Source: Leptodactylus fallax
Taxonomy: Eukaryota > Chordata > Amphibia > Anura > Leptodactylidae
DNA: 64,000 nt
Reading direction: 5' to 3'
NCBI GenBank assembly: GCA_947044405.1
Contig: CAMRHE010000011.1
Span: 8,139,501-8,203,500 of the forward strand
A model generated the notes under the pieces. It was not told where the DNA came from, did not search any database, and saw only the letters and a list, made by a program, of their open reading frames with translations. Shown in pieces: positions 34,008 through 44,114 of this stretch. The translations under genes and the position numbers were made by a program. Position 1 is the first letter of the stretch; each line of letters starts with the position of its first letter.

Positions 34008-37000
34008 TTATTGAGTTGGGGAGGCACGGGTAGCCTTTGCTTGGTCAATGTGGATCCAAAACCCTGCCTTTCTTCTATGTGAGCGTTTTTTTGTTGAGAT
34101 TGGCCTTTGTACTTTCAGCATAGTGCTACCCATTACTTCCAGGACCTGGTAGGGTCCTTCCCAGTTTGCATCCCAGGGCCCGGCCTTGCGGAATACTTTG
34201 ACCATGACCATTTCCCCTACAGAGGGCATGGGAGTTTCCCCCTGTAGGTACGGTTTATTCATCTTTATTGCTGCATACGGTAGCAATTCCTTCAGGTTCT
34301 GCTGAACCTGTTGGAGAAACACATCTCTAGCAATAGCATGGGTGTAGAAATTTGGGGTTCACTTGGCCAACATATAGACATCTTGCGCCCGGTCATAAGT
34401 TCAAATGGTGTTATGCCGGTTGTTGTTGCCTCTGTGGCCCGGATACCCATCAGTACTGCTGGAAGGGAAGTTACCCAAGTGGAACCCCTTTCCAACAGTG
34501 CTTTGGAGAGCTGAGTTTTGATAGTTCGGTTCATCCGCTCCACAATGCCTGCTGACTGTGGATGATAAGGTACATGAAATCTTTGCTTTATGTCCAGAAG
34601 TCCACAAAGTGCTTTCATAACCTTGCCTGTAAAATGGGTTCCCCGATCTGATTCAATCACTCGGGGGGATTCCCCACCGTGATAGAATGTGCTCCCACAG
34701 AACCCGAGCAGTAGTAGTAGCGGAGTCATTTACTGTAGGGATGGCTTCTACCCATTTTGAGAAGACATCCACCACCACCAATGCATAGCGACAGTTACGG
34801 CTGCCTGCCGGTAATGGTCCTATGTAATCAATTTGTAAAGTAGACCATGGTCCCTCCGCTGGAGGAACCCGCTGCAACACTGGCTTCAGGGCGGATGCCC
34901 TTGGGTTTACCTGAGCACACGCCAGGCATTGTTGCGTAACTTCCTCTACCGTCTTGGACATACCTGGCCAGTATAATTTGTCCTTGAGTAGGGTCAAAAG
35001 TTTGTCCCGACTCAGATGACCCAACAACTGATGATTGAGTCTTGTTAGTTCTGCTTGCAGATGCTGTGGGACCACCGGTAGAGGGAGTGGTTTGGTTCCA
35101 GTGTCATAACACAAGATGCCCTGTTGGACTGTCCAGGGATCTTGTGGGCTGGTAAGGTGTGCTGCCAGCAAAGGATCCTTTGACTGTTCCTCTTCAAATG
35201 ACACTGGACCATCTTTGAGTTGTTTGTTTCTGATTTTAATCTGGTGTACGGGTATGGCTTCAGTGTCTGATTCCTGGAGGACTCCAGACACTGCAGCCAA
35301 TTTGGCAGACTCATCTGCTTTGTTGTTACCCCGGATCAGAGGGTTATCACCCTTCTGGTGTGCTGGAATTTTTATGATTGAAGCATTCCCAGGATGTGCC
35401 ATGCCCCATTCCCACAACTCTTTCAGGACTGAGGCATGAGCTAAAGGTTTATTTTGGCTGTCCACAAACCCTCGTCGTTTCCAAGTGTCCAGATGCAAAG
35501 TGAGAGATCGGACTACATATGAGCTGTCGCTATATATAGTACGATTCCCTGGAGGCTGAATGAGAAGGGCTTCTCTGACGGCCTCCAGTTCAGCCCGTTG
35601 TGCTGACATGTGACCAGGCAACTTTACCAGCTTCTGAGTACCCATGGTCTCATCCAAAACTGCAAATCCTGTCATGTAGGTGCCGTTCAAGCAGAATCGA
35701 GAGCCATCAACAAAGATGACTCTGTCATCGGGATTAGTGGTCATCCTGAAAGCTGGGGATCAGTGACCTGCGTTAGTTGACCACAATCATGTTCTATCCC
35801 TGTCATATTTAACAACTGGGAGAGAACATATTTTGCTTTGTGGTCCACTGTCAGATTTCGCCCACTCAGCTCCATGATCCACTTCCCAAATCTCTGTTGT
35901 GAGACTCCAGGGAGTGTATCTCGAAGCAAGAGTGCCAGCGGGGAATGTGGAGTCTGTACAGTGAGGGGCCTGAAACCCACAATATGCTCGGTAGCTTTAA
36001 CCGCATAGTGTATGGCTGTCAGTTGTTTAGCACATTCATCAAAACCCCTTTCAACTGGTGAAAGGAGCCTGGAGAAGTACCCTAGAGGTCTATACTCAGA
36101 TCCTATCTTTTGAAGAAGGACTGTAGAAATAGACTCTGCGCCAGCATGGGCTTGTATGGCCAGTTTTCCTTCTGGGTGAGGGGTGGCTAGGACTGGGGCG
36201 GATGAGAGATCTCTTTTCAGAGTTGAAAAGGCCTCTTCCTGTGTCTCTGACCAGTCCTTCAGAGAAGGCTGTTCCCCTCTAAGAAGTTCATAGAGTGGTT
36301 TTGCTTTGACAGCAAAATCCTCTATGAACTCCCTCATGAAGTTGGCTACTCCTAGGAACTTGCGTAAGTTCTGTAGAGAGTCTGGCCTGGGTATCTTCAC
36401 CATGGCTTCCACAGGGGCAGCCAGGATGCCCTTGGCTCCATATGAAATCTGGACACCAAGGAAGGTGACTTCTGTCCTAGCCAAGTTTGCCTTATGAGGG
36501 CTCAGCTTGAGTCCAGCCTGGGCCAGGAGTCCCAACAGTTCCTTCAACAGAACCAGATGGTCTTCCATGGTTTCTGTGTGAAGGAGAAGGTCGTCTACAT
36601 ATTGCAGCAGACATTCTGGCCGTGAGAACACACTTAATACAGCCGCTAATGCCTGGTGAAAATATGTACGACTACTGTGAAACCCCTGGGGCAGTACACA
36701 GAACATATACTGCTTGTTACCCACTGTGAAGGCGAACTTGTACCTGCAGCTCTCTGTCAGTTCAATGGAAAAGAATCCATTGGCGACATCGATGGTTGAG
36801 AATATGCGACTTTTGCCGCTTACCCTTGCCATTATGTCGGGAGTCTGAGCGACCACAGGTGCAGACATGGGGGTGTACTTATTAAGGATGCGAAGGTCTA
36901 TTGTAAGCCTCCATGTAGTTTCAACACCTGCACCCTTCTTTTTCACAGGCCATAAAGGATTATTGCACTTTGAATTACCCTCTATGACCACACCCCTTAC

Positions 37001-37668
37001 TTCCAGGTCTTGGACTGTCTCTAGAATTGATTGTGTTGCCTCAGGCGGAAAGCGGTATTGACGCTGAGGTGGAGGGTCTGGCCCTTGTATGTCCACCTGA
37101 ACGTCAACCATTCTTCCACAATCATTTTTGCTTTGAGCCCACAAGTCTGGATATTCGAACACAATAGGTTCAAGGTCTATGTTGTGTGAGACCTCTGGCC
37201 ATTTGTGTTCCAGCACATTGGAAGAATTCTCAATTGCTGGTAGGGGTGGTCCCAGACATTGGTGCTGTATGACATACACCTTTGATCGTCTTGGACCCCT
37301 CCAAACAATACAGTTTGCCAAATCGATTATCCATCCATTTTGTGTCATTACATCGGTACCGATGATGTTATCAGTACCAGGGTAATACCACATTGGGATC
37401 TTCAAGGTCCTATTTCTGTCAAGCTCAACTAGAACTTCATCTATCCTGTGGGCTCTCACCCCCCTTGTTGGTGATCAAATCCGATCACCATACACTGAGG
37501 GCTGTTGGGGTGTAGATCATGTTTGACATTGGTAATAGAAATTTCTGCTCCAGTGTCGAGCATGATCTTGGTATCGTGGTCTTTTATTCTGGCTTTAATG
37601 TGGGGTCTCCCTGAAGAATCCAGTATGATGTGACATATTGGAGCCAGATCTTTAGGGATCCCTGACCG
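34008..37668 (-). pseudogene. pol: Retroviral Pro-Pol, ERV copy 2 (frameshifted)
   Basis: Protease starts in frame after the gag UGA (DTGA at about 37557-37546). Breaks seen: the C6 run 37459-37464, one base shorter than copy 1; a one-base loss near 35748 in the RT-RNase H linker; a G6 run at 34663-34668 in the integrase core; and a shift near 34350 before the integrase C-terminal domain. Open pieces are 37459-35741 (RT with YVDD), 35744-34653 (RNase H, integrase zinc domain and first Asp), 34729-34292 (integrase core with ESDRGTHF and the E-containing helix) and 34322-34008 (SH3-like C-terminal domain). All domains are present, unlike copy 1. Confidence 0.92.
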
Positions 37669-37671
37669 TCA
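37663..37671 (-). promoter_or_regulatory. Gag-pol UGA readthrough site (copy 2)
   Basis: Gag stop UGA then CGG. The Met of the protease LDTGA segment is exactly 108 nt (36 codons) downstream of the stop's first base, so the two frames are the same. Every codon between is open. Confidence 0.7.
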
Positions 37672-39696
37672 GTCAATCTGCATCAGATTCTCAGTAGGTA
37701 CCTCTGAGGTACGTACTGCCACTTGTGGTTGCTGAGTTTCAACATTCTGTGCAGACTTATGATGTTCTACACCTAATGTTCTATCCTCTGGTCTATCAGG
37801 GGCATTTACAAGTGCCACACGTTTCAGTGCCTGTTCTGGCAAATGTCCCTGATTGCTATCTGTCTGTTTCCCAGCTTGTTTGGCATAATTAGGCTTCATC
37901 TTGAAACCATTATTATTGCCATTTTTCTCTGGGTTTGTACGATTGCGAACTACTTGAGGGCAGTTTCTTTTAATGTGTCCAACCTGTGAACACAGAAAGC
38001 ATCGTATGTCTCCCATCTTTTCTGCTGGAGGAGCTGTGGGGTAGACAGACATGTGTGGCTTAGTGTGGTGTCCACGTTCATCTTGTGATTTGACATGGAC
38101 CTTTCCACGCTCCCTGATTTTCACAGACTTTTTATTGCGCAGTAGATCTTGTCTATACTGTTCAATAATCATGGCTGCATCAGTGAGCGTTGGCTCCCTT
38201 GCTGCACTTAGCCTAATTGCGGTGTCAAGGTATGGGAATTTGTACACAAACATGCGAACCATGCCTTGTGGGACTCCTATACCTTGATCCTTTGTGATCT
38301 TCCTGTACATTGCTTCAAACCGACCACAGAGGGACGAAGGTTCGTCCTGTAAGGTGGGTTTGAATTTGTTCAGGATTTCTGGAGTAACATCCCAATGTCC
38401 TGTTGCCAGTTTCATGAGTATTGAAAGGCGTTCTTCCTCATCATAAAATAGGCCATTCTTGGGACTTGTTCTCTCTGTTGCCTCATACCTTTGGTTGAGG
38501 TGTGTAGGCAACCACAATTTAAACAGCTCCATACGATATTCTGGAGGCACAGAATATTTCCTGCAATGTCCTTCAAACATATCACAGGCTGTAAATGGAT
38601 CTGTATTAGGGTCATACTTAGGGATCTCTTTGCAGATCCGTAACAGGAAATTTATCTTTTCCATGTTGTTATGGCTAGGATAAAATTCCACTGACCTTTC
38701 AGGACGTGTAGGTAGGTTGGAAGCCGTATGTACAGTTTCCCATCCACTACTTAGTCCCCAATTTGAGTCCTGTCCATGGAGGCGTCCGCTGTCTCTCCTC
38801 TCCAAAGGTGTTGGAGAGAATTGTAGTGCACGCTCCACTGGACTCCTACTATCACAAAATGGACTAATGGATCTCTGATCCACAGTCCCCTCCTGTGCCA
38901 TTCCTGAGACACAAATCTGTTTAGTTGGCAAGGGTACCGTGCTGTTAGTTCTAGGCCGTGACAAGTCAGAGATGATCTGCTGCAAATTCGCAATGATTTG
39001 CGAGTTTGCCGCTTGTTCCTCTCTTAGTGTCACTAACATTGCTTCTGTGGAAGTAATTTTACTTCTAAACTGATTGTTCTCAGTGTATAATCGAAGGAGT
39101 TCTTTGTCCATGTCAGAATAATAATTCTCTTTGTCAGAGAGTTTGGATTCCAACACACAAATCTCCTTTCCTCTCTCAATTATACAAAGTGCCTCATCTT
39201 TCAATTGAGTTTCTAACATGTGAATCTGCTTGACATTGTCTACACAACAATGACAGTGGGGGTTTGCATTGTTAGCTCGCTCCACTGTCCCTTTCATGTT
39301 TGCTAGGATCTCAGCATGCTCTGGCTTCCAGATTGTATCCTCAAAAGTATATACAAGTTTTGCTAACATTTGTAATCTTTTGGAAGTTTTGTTAAAAACT
39401 GTCCGTTTACTAATACAGTTTTTATCATGAGCATAGGCCTGATCCAGCAAAGCAGACCACAACATTTCTCCTGATTTATAGGTTGTGGGTGGTACTGGGT
39501 TGAATGTACTGTGTTTAGCTAGGTGTTTTAATGTTGAGAAATCCATACTTACTTTTCCTGCTGTAATCTTGGTCACCGTTGTCTTCCTACTTGTCTTTTG
39601 CTGCTTGAAAAAGTATCCTTTTCGTACCGGAAAGCCTTTTCCCGACCAGCTGGACTTCTCCTGAAGAACCTTGACTTTGATATTACAGAGGCACAA
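37669..39696 (-). CDS. gag: Retroviral Gag polyprotein, ERV copy 2
   Basis: 675-codon intact frame. Coiled-coil-like region, capsid-like region and a single CCHC knuckle (CFLCSQVGHIKRNC) as in copy 1. It differs from copy 1 by a few residues, a replaced tract near residue 34 (KTSRK) and absence of the short insertion near residue 275. A splice-donor-like AAAGTAAGT lies just before the internal Met of MDFSTLK (about 39555). It ends at UGA 37671-37669. Confidence 0.92.
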   Translation of the reverse strand: MCLCNIKVKVLQEKSSWSGKGFPVRKGYFFKQQKTSRKTTVTKITAGKVSMDFSTLKHLAKHSTFNPVPPTTYKSGEMLWSALLDQAYAHDKNCISKRTVFNKTSKRLQMLAKLVYTFEDTIWKPEHAEILANMKGTVERANNANPHCHCCVDNVKQIHMLETQLKDEALCIIERGKEICVLESKLSDKENYYSDMDKELLRLYTENNQFRSKITSTEAMLVTLREEQAANSQIIANLQQIISDLSRPRTNSTVPLPTKQICVSGMAQEGTVDQRSISPFCDSRSPVERALQFSPTPLERRDSGRLHGQDSNWGLSSGWETVHTASNLPTRPERSVEFYPSHNNMEKINFLLRICKEIPKYDPNTDPFTACDMFEGHCRKYSVPPEYRMELFKLWLPTHLNQRYEATERTSPKNGLFYDEEERLSILMKLATGHWDVTPEILNKFKPTLQDEPSSLCGRFEAMYRKITKDQGIGVPQGMVRMFVYKFPYLDTAIRLSAAREPTLTDAAMIIEQYRQDLLRNKKSVKIRERGKVHVKSQDERGHHTKPHMSVYPTAPPAEKMGDIRCFLCSQVGHIKRNCPQVVRNRTNPEKNGNNNGFKMKPNYAKQAGKQTDSNQGHLPEQALKRVALVNAPDRPEDRTLGVEHHKSAQNVETQQPQVAVRTSEVPTENLMQID

Positions 39697-39971
39697 ATGG
39701 ATTTCTCAGTCTCCCAGCGAGTTGTTTGTGGAGGAAACAGACAATTGTTAATACCTTCAGATAAATACAAATAAACAATAGGTTCACTGTTATTAATTAT
39801 TTTAAGTGAAGCTTTAAGCAAACTGGGTTAGCCGTGCAAACTTCAATCTGGGCATACAGTGTAACTCAACACTTCAGTGTGTACCAATATTACCTGTCCA
39901 CGCCCCTCCACTTGATAGTTCACGGTATAACACAGTTTTGCCAGAAGACAACACGCAAAAATATTAAAACA

Positions 39972-39989
39972 GTACGGGCCGGCTCGCCA
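39972..39989 (-). promoter_or_regulatory. Primer binding site, ERV copy 2
   Basis: On the coding strand TGGCGAGCCGGCCCGTAC, three bases after the 5' LTR. Its first nine bases match the recalled complement of tRNA-Arg(ACG) CCA end; overall about 14 of 18 match. Priming by tRNA-Arg is inferred. Confidence 0.65.
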
Positions 39990-39992
39990 TTA

Positions 39993-40445
39993 TGTTAAGG
40001 ATGAATATTAATAATTAATATTCATCACTCCTGGCTGACTCGTCATTATGTTAAGGGTGATGTTAACAATTACTATTTCCTCCCTTTTGACTTGTTTCAC
40101 CATTAGGTATGAGAGATCTGGGTGTTACTACTAATTAATATTCACCAATTTCCCTCCTTTCTCCTTAGGTATATCTACTTATCTGTTTCCTTGACTGGTT
40201 TGCATGTACGATAATTTACCCCACAATATTAATCATAAAATACGTTTATTATTAATATGATGGAACTAGGTTATAGAATAATACAAAACAGTATTAACAC
40301 AGTGCAATACAATAAGTACAGAACCCAATTAAAAACCTACAGATATCGCTACATACACACACACATACAACCCCTGGACAATTTACTAACTGACCCTTTC
40401 TGTAAGGAACACAGCAGTAGTAATACAGATTAATAAAGGGTGACT

Positions 40446-40492
<47 letters not shown>

Positions 40493-41109
40493 GAATAGAG
40501 AGAGAGAAAGGTATACTTAAGTCTTATTAAGCATGCTCTGGTGGTATATGGAGCTTGTCTAGGTGAAGCTGGTCAATCCATGGGGTCTGGTGAAGAGAGA
40601 AGATCAAGAGAGCTGGTGAAGAGAGAAGATCAAGAGAGCTGGTGAAGAGAGAAGATCAAGAGAGCTGGTGAAGAGAGAAGATCAAGAGAGAGCTGGTGAA
40701 GAGAGAAGATCAAGAGAGAGAGAAAGGGCTTTTGGCCCATTATATATATGGCCCACAACTCCGCCCACCTAGATGTTGTCACTCCAATCAGGCTCTTGGT
40801 ATTGTAATATAAGTTTAGATGCAATACTTCTTATGAGTCTTGGGATGGCGCTCTAACACTTAAAATTGATCCGTGGCCTAGGGCTAATGACCTACCTCCC
40901 CCATCTGCTCTGGGTCTGATTTAACATCACTATGGTGGCCTCATTAGCATATTCCATCTCATTATGTTAAACAAAAGACTTCCTGGCCCATGCGGGATGT
41001 CTGTTAGAAAACCGGTTTTGTAGCCTGCAGACAATAGCTCAGAAGTTCTGAATGGACAGCCAGATAAATATATATATATTAATGTCTGTGGTAAGCACTT
41101 CCCTTTACA
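39993..41109 (-). repeat. 5' LTR of ERV copy 2
   Basis: 1117 bp, nearly identical to the 3' LTR. TATA tract near 40741-40749, GATA microsatellite about 40446-40491, 26-bp repeats about 40587-40718, fossil PBS-like stretch 40028-40045. Confidence 0.93.
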
Positions 41110-41114
41110 CAGTT
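41110..41114. repeat. ERV copy 2 target duplication (right)
   Basis: CAGTT, matching 29070-29074. Confidence 0.9.
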
Positions 41115-41453
41115 GTTCTTTTGTATATTTACATTTTTGTATATTTAGATTCAAGTCAATGGGTGCAGAAAAAAAAAAAAAAATCGCAAAAAAAATCACA
41201 GCTACTTGCGATATTTTTGTGATCTGTCCCATTGGTCATATAGATCACTCCTCTGGGATTTTTTCGCACGAAAAAAATCGCACAAAAAAAAAAAAAATCG
41301 CAGGAAAATCGCACCTATGAAAAAAAATCGCACGAAAAAAAAATCGCAGGTGTGCTTGGTGCCATTGAAATACATTGGCAAATCGCAGAAAAAAATTGCA
41401 TCGCATTGTGATGCGATTTTCGCGCAATTTTTTTTTCGCTAGTGTGCTTGAGG
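41115..41453. other. piggyBac interior with AAAAATCGCA low-complexity block
   Basis: No gene. Repeated poly-A/TCGCA motifs between 41165 and 41440 ending in GCTAGTGTGCTTGAGGCC. May be part of another small element, but I could not define its left end. Confidence 0.5.
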
Positions 41454-41461
41454 CCTTAGAC

Positions 41462-43435
41462 CAGGGGTCGGCAACCTATGGCACGCGTGCCACTCTTGGC
41501 ACGCGAGGCTTATTCCCCTGGCACGGCAGCGGACTCCTCACCCAGCAGTTTCGATCGGACCAAACACGGCCGAAACAAAACTGCTATTATTATACTGTGG
41601 GGTCTCTTCAGACCCCCCGAGTATAATAAGCGGAGCCCCCGGGGAGATGATCAAACATAAAAAACAATGTACTCACTATTCCACGCTCCGCAGCCGCTCT
41701 GTACTCTTCGGGCGCTTCTGCCTGCAGGGGCCACTATAGAGCATAATACTGTGTGCAGGGACCACTATGGGACATATACCGTGTGCAGGGGCCACTATGG
41801 GACATATACCGTGTGCAGGGGCCACTATGGGACATATACCGTGTGCAGGGGCCACTATGGAGCATAATACCGTGTGCAGGGACCACTATGGGACATATAC
41901 CGTGTGCAGGGGCCACTATGGAGCATAATACCGTGTGCAGGGGCCACTATGGGACATAATACCGTGTGCAGGGACCGCTATGGGACATATACCGTGTGCA
42001 GGGGCCACTATGGGACATATACCGTGTGCAGGGGCCACTATGGGACATATACCGTGTGCAGGGGCCACTATGGAGCATAATACCGTGTGCAGGGGCCACT
42101 ATAGAGCATAATACCGTGTGCAGGGACCACTATGGGACATATACCGTGTGCAGGGGCCACTATGGAGCATAATACCGTGTGCAGGGGCCACTATGGAGCA
42201 TAATACCGTGTGCAGGGGCCACTATGGAGCATAATACTGTGTGCAGGGGCCACTATGGAGCATAATACCGTGTGCAGGGACCGCTATGGGACATATACCG
42301 TGTGCAGGGGCCACTATGGAGCATAATACCATGTGCAGGGGCCACTATGGAGCATAATACCATGTGCAGGGGCCGCTATGGGACATATACCGTGTGCAGG
42401 GGCCACTATGGGACAAATACTGTGTGCAGGGGCAGCTATGGGACAAATACCGTGTGTAGGGGCCGCTATGGGACATAATACCGTGTGCAGGGGCCGCTAT
42501 GGGACAAATACCGTGTGCAGAGGACGCTATGGGACATAATACCGTGTGCAGGGGCCACTATGGAGCATAATACCATGTGCAGGGGCCGCTATGGGACAAA
42601 TACTGTGTGCAGGGGCAGCTATGGGACAAATACTGTGTGTTGGGGCCGCTATGGGACATAATACCGGGCAGGGGCCGCATGGGACAAATACCGGTGCAGG
42701 GCCGCTATGGGACATAATACCGTGTGCAGGGGCCGCTATGGGACATATACCGTGTGCAGGGTCTGCTATGGGACATATACGGTGTGTAGGGGCCGTTATG
42801 GGACATATTGCTGTGTGCAGGGGCCGCTATGGGACAAATACTGTGTGCAGGGACTGCTATGGGACAAATACTGTGTGCAGAGGCAGCTATGGGACAAATG
42901 CCGTGTGCAGAGGCAGCTATGGGACATATACCATGTTGAAGGGGCCGCTATGGGACATAATACCGTGTGCAGGGACCACTATGGGACATTATTCTGTATA
43001 ACGGTGTGTTTTCTATATTAAGGATGTGTTTTTGCACAGAAAACTCCGGCTTTGTTTTTTTTTGTGCAAAAATGCACCAGTTTTACATTGAATGAAAAAG
43101 TTCCAAATATAGCTGCATCCAGATACATAGTGTGTATTCACCATAAGGATGCCGCCATACGGGGCTCCTGGACACAATAAATTTACCACTAATTGGGGGC
43201 TGCACATGGACTTTCATTGCTTCTAATCAGAAAGTACAGGAGTGTCCCAGGAAATAGCAGTAAACGCATGTGTCCTAAAGCATCTGGTGGCAGCACTTCT
43301 GTGTTATGGTTTGTGGTATATGACTTTAGTTTAGGGGTCGTCAGACTTACAATTATTGACCGGCACTCCGAGTACCTAATCTTTGATTTTTTTATTAAAA
43401 TCGGCACGCCGAACAAAAAAGGTTGCCTACCCCTG
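41462..43435. mobile_element. hAT-type element with internal minisatellite
   Basis: Ends CAGGGGTCGGCAACCT and AGGTTGCCTACCCCTG (the right end as read on the + strand is GGTTGCCTACCCCTG), inverted, with an exact 8-bp duplication CCTTAGAC (41454-41461, 43436-43443). The left part shares the AGACCCC/GAGTATAAT module with the MITE at 24513. Most of the element is a 30-31-bp array (41724-42990). No transposase, so non-autonomous. It is inserted in piggyBac DNA next to the ERV. Confidence 0.9.
41724..42990. repeat. 30/31-bp minisatellite (about 41 units)
   Basis: Head-to-tail units built on GTGCAGGGGCCACTATGG, in two forms: one with GGGACATATACC (30 bp) and one with GGAGCATAATACC (31 bp). Units drift toward the right (GCAGCTATGG, GCCGCTATGG). 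The open frames in this stretch are by-products of the repeat. Confidence 0.95.
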
Positions 43436-43839
43436 CCTTAGACAAATGCTTCTGGTCATTACTCACAGCTGTACCTTGCTCTAAAATTTCTAATTCTATT
43501 TAAAATATATAAAAAATGATTAATTGTTTCAGTGCTTTTTTGCTCAAATAAAACTAAACTTAATACAATATGTATAGTCTTTATATTATCAAATACAATA
43601 AACTGAATAGAACTAACTAGACACTAAATGGCTAAACTCAATGGAAAACAACAACCTCCTGTGGTGTGACAGTAATGGCCTTAATTACAGAACAAAAGAC
43701 GGTGATTATAGGATGTTAGATAAAATCCTTCAGGTCATTCGACCCGTCTCTGGGTTCCAAAGGTAGAAATGTTAAATGACCCCTCTCTGGGACTTCTAGT
43801 GTTAAACTAGGATTGGGTGCATTATATGAGAAGGCGACA

Positions 43840-44054
43840 AAACTTTTGTCTTGCCAAAATCTGACCTTTCTGTGTTCATTAAATGATCAATATTTCAGCA
43901 GTGAAGTCAATTTATTTTCTTAACCAAAAAATCATTTGGGAGGGTTTCAGCTTTCATATGAGTCATTTCTAAAACCAATGGATGAATTTAAAGTCAGGTT
44001 ATAAGCTTTTGATTCCACAACATGGATAAGCGACAGAACTTCTGTCAGGGACTG
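43840..44054. repeat. Right terminal inverted repeat of nested Tc1
   Basis: Complement of 26308-26520, ending TTCTGTCAGGGACTG before TA. Confidence 0.88.
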
Positions 44055-44114
44055 TATAGTGTAACAATAGCAGGCAAAAGTCCAGTAGGGGAGAATCACC
44101 TAAATGAAAGCAGT

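Larger units (their letters stand above)
29075..41109 (-). mobile_element. Complete endogenous retrovirus copy 2
   Basis: A 12,035-bp provirus on the minus strand: 5' LTR 41109-39993, PBS, gag, UGA, pro-pol, env, polypurine tract and 3' LTR 30194-29075, bracketed by CAGTT. By eye the two LTRs differ at about one base (TTAAGG against TTAAAG near the end) plus microsatellite length, so insertion is recent. Gag and env are long open frames; pol has several frameshifts. It lies inside piggyBac and so is the youngest or among the youngest layers. Confidence 0.95.
27731..43801 (+). mobile_element. piggyBac transposon, third level of the nest
   Basis: Ends CTCTAGAAGTCCCAG (27731) and CTGGGACTTCTAGTG (to 43801), inverted, with TTAA duplications at 27727-27730 and 43802-43805, the piggyBac hallmark. 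Subtracting the ERV and the hAT element leaves about 2.05 kb, a normal piggyBac size. A transposase remnant on the + strand runs to 28920. Confidence 0.9.
26308..44054 (-). mobile_element. Tc1-like transposon, second level of the nest
   Basis: Long terminal inverted repeats (about 215 bp) at 26308-26520 and 43840-44054, flanked by TA (26306-26307 and 44055-44056). The left tip has lost a dozen bases relative to the right. The transposase is on the minus strand. The element would be about 1.7 kb but has been split at a TTAA (27727) by piggyBac. Joining its two halves restores a continuous Tc1-type sequence around GAGGCTTTAAACTAGG. Confidence 0.9.

Noticed and set aside
39972..39989. tRNA-like CCA-ending sequence on the + strand
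   Set aside because: It is the complement of the retroviral PBS, not a tRNA gene.
41724..42990. Regular 30-31-bp repeats resembling a CRISPR array, with several open frames
   Set aside because: There are no unique spacers: the whole unit repeats. The period is close to a multiple of three, so the frames arise from the repeat itself. The context is a hAT element in vertebrate DNA.
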